The notes beneath the pieces are model-generated. The model made no database searches and was not told the origin of the DNA. It saw only the letters and a program-made list of their open reading frames with translations. From Phycisphaerales bacterium UBA2396 (GTDB lineage: Bacteria > Planctomycetota > Phycisphaerae > Phycisphaerales > UBA1924): a stretch of 27,483 bases of DNA. Both the position numbers and the translations under genes were made by a program. The DNA lies in assembly GCA_002343325.1 (NCBI GenBank), contig DDSG01000085.1, forward strand, positions 1 to 27,483, given 5' to 3'. Of this stretch, positions 21,356 to 27,483 are shown one piece after another; position 1 is the first letter of the stretch; each line of letters starts with the position of its first letter.

Positions 21356-21580
21356 TTAGTTCTTGCCGTCCGTGCAGGTCTTGCCCTCGGAGCAGGACTT
21401 CTCGGCGCACGAGGCTTTGCAGTCAGCCTTGTTGCCGGTCGTCTTGCAGCAGGCAGCGCCCTTCTCGCACGCGCCGACCATGCCCGCCGAAGCGGTGTCG
21501 GACTTCTGGGAGGACTCGCAACCGGCAGCGACGACAGCGAACGCCACACCGAACACCAGACCAGCGATGACCTTCTTCAT
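21356..21580 (-). CDS. Small cysteine-rich lipoprotein
   Basis: 74 residues. The N-terminus is a lipoprotein signal (MKKVIAGLVFGVAFAVVAAG) with a lipobox ending at Cys21, so it should be anchored to a membrane. The mature part is only about 54 residues and has seven further Cys (GACEKG, ACCK, ADCKASC, SCSEGKTC) among Lys and Gly. Spacing is not that of a known ferredoxin or zinc finger that I recognise; disulfide knot, metal binding or a surface role are all possible. GGAG lies 6 bases before ATG 21580. It stands alone between two terminators. Confidence 0.75.
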   Translation of the reverse strand: MKKVIAGLVFGVAFAVVAAGCESSQKSDTASAGMVGACEKGAACCKTTGNKADCKASCAEKSCSEGKTCTDGKN

Positions 21581-21732
21581 TGCAATCTCCTTCGCGAGCC
21601 TCTCAGGCCGCTCAATGCGTATCGACGCGACGCCCGACCCATCCGCGGAGTCGAGAACCGCGAGCCTGAGATCATACGGCTGTTCCGAGGCCGATGTTTG
21701 CTCCCACACCGGGATTCTCGATTTCGATACGT

Positions 21733-21770
21733 ACAAAAAGCAAACCGCCCGGGATAGTCCCGGGCGGCTT
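21733..21770 (-). terminator. Terminator at the end of the ribosomal protein operon
   Basis: On the minus strand, 20 bases after the rplQ stop, GCCGCCCGGGA pairs with TCCCGGGCGGT around CTA, then TTGCTTTTTGT. It is a perfect and strong hairpin and closes the rpsM-rplQ transcript. Confidence 0.9.
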
Positions 21771-21789
21771 GATTGATTCGATCACCTAT

Positions 21790-22410
21790 TCAGGCAGCGG
21801 ATTCGGCCTTGCGGACTTTCGCCGCGAACGCCGTGCGCTTGTCCGCGGTGCGACGGCGGGTGCTCGCCTTGCCGCCGATCTCCGGGCCTTCCTCGGCCCC
21901 GACGAACTGAAGGAGGCAGAGTTCGGCGGCGTCGCCGATGCGGTGGCGGCCGAGCCTCACCACGCGGGTGTAGCCGCCGGCACGGTCAGAGAACCGCTTG
22001 GCCACGTTCTCGAAGACGTGCGCGACGACCGAGGCGCCGCGGGTCATCTCGCCGAAGCGGTTGCGCTTCACCTTGTCGCCGCTGGGAAGGTCGAAGAACG
22101 CCGAGGCCCGCTCCTTGAGCGAATCGACCGAGGCCTTCTCCTGGTCCGAAGCGTCCGCCGGCAGGTACAGCCAGTCGAAACCCTTGCGGTCCCGGCCGAG
22201 CTTCGACGCCACCAGGCGGCGGTGATGCTGCGTATCGCCCTTCTTGGCGATGGTGACAATCTTCTCGACGAAGGGCTGAACAGCCTTGGCCTTCTGCTCC
22301 GTCGTCACGATCTGCCCGTGCTCAAGCAGGGCGCAGGCGAGGTTACGGAGCGTCGACAGGCGATGGGCCGTGGTACGACCAAGGCGATATCCGGCTCGAC
22401 GGTGACGCAT
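21790..22410 (-). CDS. rplQ: Large-subunit ribosomal protein L17, extended
   Basis: 206 residues against about 120-130 in most bacteria. The N-terminal core is typical (MRHRRAGYRLGRTTAHRLSTLRNL, then HGQIVTTEQKAKAVQPFVEK). An insertion of about 50 residues follows RRLVASKLGRD (from FDWLYLPADASDQEKAS to KVKRNRFGEM), after which the family end resumes with VFENVAKRFSDRAGGYTRVVRLG and GDAAELCLLQFV. A basic tail of about 35 residues follows. It binds 23S rRNA domains near the exit tunnel. It is last in the operon, after rpoA, and is followed by a strong terminator. Confidence 0.95.
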   Translation of the reverse strand: MRHRRAGYRLGRTTAHRLSTLRNLACALLEHGQIVTTEQKAKAVQPFVEKIVTIAKKGDTQHHRRLVASKLGRDRKGFDWLYLPADASDQEKASVDSLKERASAFFDLPSGDKVKRNRFGEMTRGASVVAHVFENVAKRFSDRAGGYTRVVRLGRHRIGDAAELCLLQFVGAEEGPEIGGKASTRRRTADKRTAFAAKVRKAESAA

Positions 22411-22515
22411 GACACACTCTCCAAGAACCCGCCGGTCAAACCGGACCGGGCCTCAATCCTAGGACACACCGAACGCCCCCACCACCCCCCACCACCACGA
22501 ACTCCCCCAACTCCA

Positions 22516-23535
22516 TCACATCGCGGGGATCTCGGGCTTCTGCACCACGTACCCCTCGGGCAACGTCATGCCGAGATCCAGGCCGATGTCGTTCAACTTC
22601 CGCTTGACCTCACGCAGCGACGTCTTCCCGAAGCTCCGCAGCTTCAGCAGGTCGGCTTCCGTTTGGATCACCAACTGGGCCACCGTCTCGATCCGGGCGG
22701 ACTCCAGGCAGTTGCTCGCACGGACGGACAGCTCCATCTCGGCCACGGGCATGTTGAGCTTGCGGATGAGGTCCTCGTCGACGCCCGCCGCGGCGGCCGC
22801 CTCGTCGCTCACTCGCTCCTCACCCAGCTCGAAGTACTGCACGAAGGGATTCAGGTGCTTCCGGATGATCTTCGACGCCTCGACCAGCGCCATCTCCGGC
22901 GAGACCGTCCCGTTCGTCCAGATCTCGAGAGTCAGCTTGTCATAGTTCGTCCGCTGCCCGACGCGCGTCTCCTCGATCTTGTACCGCACGCGCTGCACGG
23001 GGGAGTACATCGCGTCGACGTGGATCAGGCCGACTTCCTGCTCGCCGTCCTGCGAGTACTGCTCGCTCGCCGGGACGTAGCCACGCCCCTTCGCGACGTG
23101 AATCTCCATCTCGAAGTCGATCTTGTCCGTGAGCGTCGCGATGACCAGATCCTTGTTCAGGATCGTGATCGCCGTGTCCGCCTGGATCATGTCCGCCGTG
23201 ATCTCGCCGGGCCCGCGGGCGGCAAGCTTCATCACCTTGGGCTCATCGCCCTCGAGCTTCACGATCAGGTTCTTCACGTTCAGAACGATGTCCGTGACGT
23301 CTTCCATCACGCCGGGCATCGACTGAAACTCGTGCTGGGCACCCTTGATCTTGATCGCCGTGACCGACGCGCCCTCGAGCGAACTGAGCAGAACGCGACG
23401 GATGCTGTTCCCGATCGTTGTGCCGAACCCGCGTTCGAACGGCTCGGCGATGAACCGGCCGTAGTTGATCGTGTTGAAGCGGGGATCGGCGATCACCCTG
23501 GACGGCAACTCGAGACCGCGCCAACGGAACCTCAT
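22516..23535 (-). CDS. rpoA: RNA polymerase alpha subunit
   Basis: 339 residues. The N-terminal domain dimerises and nucleates assembly of RNA polymerase: the conserved RRVLLSSLEGASVTAIKI and EFQSMPGVMEDVTDIVLNVK are present. The C-terminal domain shows ELSVRASNCLESARIETVAQL, which includes the Arg that contacts UP elements and activators, and a helix pair ending LNDIGLDLGM. AGAAGGGA lies 6-12 bases before ATG 23535. rplQ follows 105 bases later. The gene for S4 (rpsD) that often precedes rpoA is missing here. Confidence 0.98.
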   Translation of the reverse strand: MRFRWRGLELPSRVIADPRFNTINYGRFIAEPFERGFGTTIGNSIRRVLLSSLEGASVTAIKIKGAQHEFQSMPGVMEDVTDIVLNVKNLIVKLEGDEPKVMKLAARGPGEITADMIQADTAITILNKDLVIATLTDKIDFEMEIHVAKGRGYVPASEQYSQDGEQEVGLIHVDAMYSPVQRVRYKIEETRVGQRTNYDKLTLEIWTNGTVSPEMALVEASKIIRKHLNPFVQYFELGEERVSDEAAAAAGVDEDLIRKLNMPVAEMELSVRASNCLESARIETVAQLVIQTEADLLKLRSFGKTSLREVKRKLNDIGLDLGMTLPEGYVVQKPEIPAM

Positions 23536-23696
23536 GCCTGATTCCCTTCTGATGCAGCAGTGACCCGGACAAGAGACGCCCGATTCGGCTCACGGGGTGC
23601 GTTCGGCGGTGCTGCTCGGCCGAACGTCCCTTCTTCCCGATGGGCGACTGTGTTTCACTCGCGCAAGCCCGCAGGCCGGCCCGATGTGCTATTCGA

Positions 23697-24071
23697 TCAA
23701 ACGCGGCGACGCTTCGCGGGGCGGCAGCCGTTGTGCGGAACCGGGGTGTGGTCCTCGACCGCCGTCACGCGAAGACCCGTCGAAACCAAGCCATTGACCG
23801 CCGACTCGCGACCCGCGCCGGCGCCCTTGATCCGAACCTCGATCTCCGTCATCCCGAGCTTGCGGGCCTTCTGACCCGCCGTCTCGGCGGCGCGCGTCGC
23901 GGCGAAGGGGGTGCTCTTGCGGCAGCCCTTGAACCCGATCGTGCCGGCCGAGTCCCAGGCGATCGTCTCGCCGTTCATGTCCGTCACCGTCACGATCGTG
24001 TTGTTGTTGCTCGCGCGGATGTGCGCGATGCCACGAACCACGTTCTTCCTGACTTTGCCCTTCTTCGACAT
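23697..24071 (-). CDS. rpsK: Small-subunit ribosomal protein S11
   Basis: 124 residues, family length. Conserved segments: GIAHIRASNNNTIVTVTDMNGETI, KGCRKSTPFAATRAAE and VRIKGAGAGRESAVNGL, ending PHNGCRPAKRRRV. It binds 16S rRNA in the platform next to the mRNA exit. In this operon it lies 107 bases after rpsM and 161 bases before rpoA; the second gap includes a GTTCGGC-type stem (about 23604-23630) of unknown role. Segments quoted are each within the protein's N-terminal, middle and end parts. Confidence 0.98.
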   Translation of the reverse strand: MSKKGKVRKNVVRGIAHIRASNNNTIVTVTDMNGETIAWDSAGTIGFKGCRKSTPFAATRAAETAGQKARKLGMTEIEVRIKGAGAGRESAVNGLVSTGLRVTAVEDHTPVPHNGCRPAKRRRV

Positions 24072-24178
24072 GCTGCTTGCTCCTCGGATCTTCCGACCCT
24101 CTGGGTCGTCCCCGATCTATCCCGGCGCCCAGCGTCCTTACGCCGCCGCCGGACGTGTGCTCGTTCGTGCCGCTCTGA

Positions 24179-24559
24179 TTACTTCGCCTTGACCGACTTC
24201 TTGCCGGCCACGGTCTTCTTCTTGCCCTTGCGGGTGCGGGCGTTGGACTGCGTCCGCTGACCACGGACGGGCAGGCCCTTGCGGTGACGGTCGCCGCGGT
24301 AGCTCTTGATGTCCTTCAGACGCTGAATGTTCTGCTGGACCTGACGACGCAGCGCACCCTCGACCAGGTACGTCGCGTCGATGATCGCACCGATCTGCGC
24401 CACCTGCGTCTCGGTGAGCTGGCTCGCACGCACATCGCCGTCGATCTTCGCTTCGTCCAGAATGCGCTGCGCAACGTCGGGACCGACGCCGTGGATGTAC
24501 TGCAACGCGAACAGAATCTTCTTCTTCTCAGGAACGTCAATACCCGCGATACGTGGCAC
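24179..24559 (-). CDS. rpsM: Small-subunit ribosomal protein S13
   Basis: 126 residues. Conserved: MPRIAGIDVP, the HhH-type YIHGVGPDVAQRIL, LVEGALRRQVQQNIQRLKDI and the basic GLPVRGQRTQSNARTRKG. It sits in the 30S head and contacts tRNA and L5. It has a Lys-rich end (KKKTVAGKKSVKAK). GGAGCC lies about 8 bases before its ATG. It is separated from rpmJ by 132 bases. Confidence 0.98.
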   Translation of the reverse strand: MPRIAGIDVPEKKKILFALQYIHGVGPDVAQRILDEAKIDGDVRASQLTETQVAQIGAIIDATYLVEGALRRQVQQNIQRLKDIKSYRGDRHRKGLPVRGQRTQSNARTRKGKKKTVAGKKSVKAK

Positions 24560-24691
24560 GCTGAGGCTCCTTGCAAGGCGATGGCTCGCCGTTCATTCCG
24601 ATTCTCGTGCCCGCCGCTGTCGCGACAGAGCACTCTTCTCGATCATCGATCCGCCGCGCACGCCCCGGCAAAGGCCCGGGCGCACGATCCG

Positions 24692-24808
24692 TCAGCCCTG
24701 CACCTGCTTGTGCTTGGGATCGGCCTTGCAGATCACCCGGACTTTGCCCTTGCGCCGGACGATCTGGCAACTTCCGCAAACGCGACGAACGCTCGCCTTC
24801 ACTTTCAT
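24692..24808 (-). CDS. rpmJ: Large-subunit ribosomal protein L36
   Basis: 38 residues. The start is MKVKASVRRVCGSCQIVRRK and the end ICKADPKHKQVQG. It has the zinc-ribbon pattern Cys11, Cys14, Cys27, His33, so it is the zinc-binding (C+) type. It binds 23S rRNA at the 50S base. The ATG at 24808 is preceded by GGTGAG about 7 bases upstream. It lies in its usual place between infA and rpsM, although with wide gaps of 207 and 132 bases. Confidence 0.97.
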   Translation of the reverse strand: MKVKASVRRVCGSCQIVRRKGKVRVICKADPKHKQVQG

Positions 24809-25015
24809 GACTCACCTTCCACGCCGACAGGGCCTCGACCCGGCTTGCGCCGCCAGGATCACGCCTGATCGGTTCACTTCGCTTCCGCACAAACCCCCGA
24901 CGCGCCGCCGCGAGGGGCAAGAGTCGATTCTAGGCCGCCCATTCGCGGTCGTCCGCACGGGCACCGCAACACTTGAACTTTGTCCGAAGATCCTTCTCGA
25001 TTCACAATCCGCACA

Positions 25016-25273
25016 TCAACCGTACGAGGGCGGGGGCGGACCACCACCGCCGTGCCGGAACGTGATCCGGGCCTTGCTCAGGTCGTACGGACTGATCTCG
25101 ACCGTCACCCGATCCCCAGGGAGAATGCGGATGTAGTTCATCCGCATCTTGCCCGACACGTACGCCAAAACTTCGCTCTTCTGCTCGTTCGGCAGCCGGA
25201 CCCTGAACATCGCGTTCGGAAGAGCCTCGGTCACCACGGCCTCGAAGGTGAACTTGTCATCCTTCTTCGACAT
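25016..25273 (-). CDS. infA: Translation initiation factor IF-1
   Basis: 85 residues. The OB fold is clear: FEAVVTEALPNAMFRVRL, then VLAYVSGKMRMNYIRILPGD, then VTVEISPYDLSKARITFR. IF-1 binds the 30S A site during initiation. After the family end (TFRH) comes an unusual tail of Gly, Pro, Ser and Tyr (GGGGPPPPSYG). I chose ATG 25273, with GGAGGAAT directly before it; a longer frame to 25312 would overlap the secY stop. It lies 39 bases downstream of secY, with no adk or map gene between. Confidence 0.97.
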   Translation of the reverse strand: MSKKDDKFTFEAVVTEALPNAMFRVRLPNEQKSEVLAYVSGKMRMNYIRILPGDRVTVEISPYDLSKARITFRHGGGGPPPPSYG

Positions 25274-25312
25274 ATTCCTCCATTCCGGGGGATTCTCTTC
25301 CCGGGTCGCCAT

Positions 25313-26692
25313 TCACTTCCCGCGCGGACCGCGGATCTCGTCACCACCACTGAGGAACCCGGTGTAGTTCCGCATGAGCAGGTTTGCTTCCACACGCTGG
25401 AGGAAGTCCAGCGTGACACTCACGACGATCAGCAGCCCGGTGCCGCCGAGGAAGTGCGTGATGCTCTCGGCCACGCCCAGGCTCTTGTTGATGACCATGG
25501 GCAGCACCGCCATCACAGAGAGGAACGCCGCCCCGACGAACGTGATGCGGACCATCACCGTCTCGAGGTACTCCGCCGTGCGAGGGCCCGGGCGAAGACC
25601 GGGGATGAACGAGCCATGCTCCTTGAGCTGCTTGCTCATTTCCTCGGGGTTGAACTGCACAGTGATCCAGAAGTAGCTGAAGAAGTACACCATGATCACG
25701 TACAGGATCACGTACGGGAACTGCCCCGTCGTGAAGTTGTTGTGCAGCCACGTCGCCGCGAGATAGAAGAACCCTCGGCTCTGACCGGCCTGCGCAACCT
25801 CGTGCATGTACGAGAAGAGAATTCCGGGGAACATCATCAGCGTGCTGGCGAAGACGATCGGCATCACGCCGCCGTGATTGATCCTCAGCGGCAGGAAGCT
25901 GCGCTGCCCGCCGAACACGCGACGTCCGCGCGTGTGCTTGGCCTGCTGCACCGGGATGCGGCGCTGCGCGACCGTCATCAGAACCGACCCGGCACACACC
26001 AGCACGAAACCGGCCGCGATCCCGGTCAAGCCGGGCACGCCCATCTTGCCCGGCGTGCCGGGCTCGAACGTGCGGTAGATATCGATCAACGCCACGGGCA
26101 TCGTCGCCAGGATGCCCGCCATGATGATCATCGACACGCCGTTGCCGATGCCGAACTTGTCGATCTGCTCGCCGAGCCACATCAGGAACAGGGTTCCGGC
26201 TGTCAGGGCGCCGACAGCCATCACCCACCACAGCGGGCTGGCCATCGCCTGGGGATAGATCGTCCCCTGCCGATCGAGGAACACCAGCCAACCGATCCCC
26301 TGCACGATGCACAGGGCAAGCGTCGCGTACCGCGTCCACTCCTGGATCTTCTGACGGCCGGTCGGGCCTTCATCCTGGATCTTCTTGAGCTGCGGCATCG
26401 CCGAAGCCAGAATCTGGAAGATGATGCTCGCCGTGATGTACGGCGCGATGCCAAGCCCGAAGATCGTCGAGTGCGACAGGGCACCACCCGAGAACGTCGC
26501 GACGTAGATCGCGATCTTGCCGAACGCCGACCCCTCCGCCGAGGCGTCGAAGATCTGCTTCATCTGCTCCTGGTTCACGCCGGGAAGCGGGATCCAATGC
26601 CCGATCCGGAAGACACAGAGCATGCTCAAGGTGAAAATCACCTTGTTGCGAAGTTCGGGGACCTTAAAGACGTTGACCAACGTCTGGAGCAT
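25313..26692 (-). CDS. secY: Protein translocase channel subunit SecY
   Basis: 459 residues, ten predicted membrane helices. It forms the Sec channel with SecE and SecG. Conserved: an N-terminal FRIGHWIPLPGVN, the plug region after it, the helix 2 segment GLGIAPYITASIIFQIL, the cytoplasmic DEGPTGRQKIQEWTRY, and the late YFFSYFWITVQFNPEEMSKQ with the loop PGLRPGPRTAEYLE that binds SecA or the ribosome. ATG 26692 starts the typical LVNVFKVPELRNKV. GGAAG is about 6 bases upstream. A terminator-like hairpin separates it from rplO upstream; infA follows closely. Confidence 0.98.
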   Translation of the reverse strand: MLQTLVNVFKVPELRNKVIFTLSMLCVFRIGHWIPLPGVNQEQMKQIFDASAEGSAFGKIAIYVATFSGGALSHSTIFGLGIAPYITASIIFQILASAMPQLKKIQDEGPTGRQKIQEWTRYATLALCIVQGIGWLVFLDRQGTIYPQAMASPLWWVMAVGALTAGTLFLMWLGEQIDKFGIGNGVSMIIMAGILATMPVALIDIYRTFEPGTPGKMGVPGLTGIAAGFVLVCAGSVLMTVAQRRIPVQQAKHTRGRRVFGGQRSFLPLRINHGGVMPIVFASTLMMFPGILFSYMHEVAQAGQSRGFFYLAATWLHNNFTTGQFPYVILYVIMVYFFSYFWITVQFNPEEMSKQLKEHGSFIPGLRPGPRTAEYLETVMVRITFVGAAFLSVMAVLPMVINKSLGVAESITHFLGGTGLLIVVSVTLDFLQRVEANLLMRNYTGFLSGGDEIRGPRGK

Positions 26693-26751
26693 TCAGACTT
26701 CCTTCCATCACGACCGGCTACGCGGCCGCCCCCCCACCACCCGGCAATCGA

Positions 26752-26800
26752 CCTGTGAAAGACAAACTCCCGGGCTCGCGTGGCGAGCGTTCCCGGGAGG
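26752..26800 (-). terminator. Terminator-like hairpin between rplO and secY
   Basis: On the minus strand CTCCCGGG and GCTCGC arms pair with GCGAGC and CCCGGGAG around CAC with a short bulge, followed by TTTGTCTTTC. It lies 51 bases after the rplO stop and 60 bases before secY starts. It would separate or attenuate transcription within what is usually one operon. Confidence 0.65.
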
Positions 26801-26851
26801 TGATCCGGTGCCGACCCCTGGCGGGAGTCGAGCCTCGCGAGCGGCCGAACT

Positions 26852-27481
26852 TTAGGCCTTGCCCTTGCCAGACTTCTTGGGAGCCTCTTCCTCGCCGCCC
26901 GAACCCGCGTCGGCGGCCGCCTTGGGCTTCTTGCCGCCGCGGCGGAGCTTCTTGTCCAGGTTCTTCGGGGTCTTGTCTTCGCTGTTGCGGTCCACGCCGC
27001 GGACGAAGTCACGACGAGTTCCGGTCTCGTTGACCTTGCCACCCGCGCCCTCGATGAGCTTGCGGGCCTTCCCGGAGACCCGGGCCGCCGACACGTCGAG
27101 CTTGACCTTGAGGCCCTCTTCGCCGATGTCGCCCAGGATCTTGAGGTCCCGGCTGTCATCGCGGATGAGTCCGGCCTTGACCATCGACTCGGCGTTCACC
27201 GCGCCGCCCTTGGCGAACGACGGATGAGCGACGATGTCCGAAAGGTTCACGATCCAGAACTGCGTCCGGAACGGGGCGTTGGTGAAGCCGAACTTCGCCA
27301 TGCGGCGGAAGTACGGCATCTGGCCGCCCTCGAAGCTGCGCTTCCCGGCATAACCGGAACGCGAGCTGGCACCCTTCTGGCCTCGGCCCGACTGCTTGCC
27401 GTGCCCGCTGCCTTCGCCTCGGCCGACGCGCTTGCGCGCCTTGTACTTCCCGGCCAGGACGGTGATGTCATGGATCATCAT
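26852..27481 (-). CDS. rplO: Large-subunit ribosomal protein L15, extended
   Basis: 209 residues against about 145 in most bacteria. The core is typical: YKARKRVGRGEGSGHGKQSG, then GQKGASSRSG, FEGGQMPYFRRMAKFGF and the later LKVKLDVSAARVSGKARKLIEGAGG. A charged tail of about 55 residues (DFVRGVDRNSEDKTPKN to the Lys/Gly-rich end) is added. It binds 23S rRNA and helps late 50S assembly. Two start codons lie in tandem (27481 and 27478); the ribosome-binding site falls outside the window, so the gene is complete or nearly complete. Confidence 0.95.
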   Translation of the reverse strand: MMIHDITVLAGKYKARKRVGRGEGSGHGKQSGRGQKGASSRSGYAGKRSFEGGQMPYFRRMAKFGFTNAPFRTQFWIVNLSDIVAHPSFAKGGAVNAESMVKAGLIRDDSRDLKILGDIGEEGLKVKLDVSAARVSGKARKLIEGAGGKVNETGTRRDFVRGVDRNSEDKTPKNLDKKLRRGGKKPKAAADAGSGGEEEAPKKSGKGKA

Positions 27482-27483
27482 GG

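Noticed and set aside
21694..23541. 615-residue open frame on the plus strand over rplQ and rpoA
   Set aside because: It is a shadow of the real minus-strand genes in GC-rich DNA; its sequence is low in complexity and matches no family.
24980..26758. 592-residue open frame on the plus strand over infA and secY
   Set aside because: It runs antisense to clear infA and secY, is rich in His, Arg and Asp, and has no protein character.

Overview
The window is high-GC bacterial DNA holding two different things: a stable chromosomal block on the minus strand (about 19376-27481) and, to its left, an integrative element of about 17.8 kb (about 1574-19416) inserted in a tRNA-Gly gene. Beyond the element lies a decayed remnant of a second, related element (1-1591). 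The GC-rich codon use, the extended ribosomal proteins L15 and L17, the gapped secY-rpoA gene order and the 344-residue PheS suggest a Planctomycetota (Phycisphaerae-like) host. This is inference from protein character, not from a database match.

Chromosomal block, read on the minus strand: rplO, secY, infA, rpmJ, rpsM, rpsK, rpoA, rplQ, a strong terminator, a small Cys-rich lipoprotein, a terminator, pheS, a four-helix membrane protein and tRNA-Gly(CCC). Genes often found in this cluster (adk and map after secY, rpsD between rpsK and rpoA) are absent, and pheT does not follow pheS.

Element, left to right: (a) a 0.56 kb non-coding left end with TTGCACA sites and a large inverted repeat; (b) four small plus-strand genes, one with a HARE-HTH domain; (c) a minus-strand two-gene operon (3621-7734) encoding a 1107-residue STAND-like NTPase with a lysine-less P-loop, a helical-repeat region and a C-terminal OB-like domain, followed 10 bp later by a 259-residue TOPRIM-like protein; (d) a divergently transcribed type III restriction-modification pair, mod and res; (e) 0.83 kb of non-coding DNA with a degenerate direct repeat and a long hairpin; (f) a tightly overlapping five-gene operon with an AlpA/excisionase-like HTH protein, a TOPRIM-DUF3987 primase/helicase-like protein, a small protein, an HEAGH metalloprotease-like protein and a coiled-coil protein; (g) a tyrosine integrase pointing at the tRNA; (h) a small SRA/PUA-like reader protein between the integrase and the attachment site; (i) the right attachment region, which supplies the 3' half of the tRNA and its terminator.

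The element therefore looks like a satellite or integrative island: integrase, excisionase and primase form its core, with antiviral-type cargo (type III R-M, the NTPase-TOPRIM pair, a possible modification reader). The NTPase-TOPRIM operon is the best candidate for an undescribed system. The order NTPase, helical repeats, OB fold resembles the predicted architecture of animal SAMD9/SAMD9L proteins. The 1-1591 region carries a second integrase 3' end, the same 12-base iterons, the same tRNA terminator and a tRNA 3' half, which shows that related elements have inserted in tandem at this tRNA.
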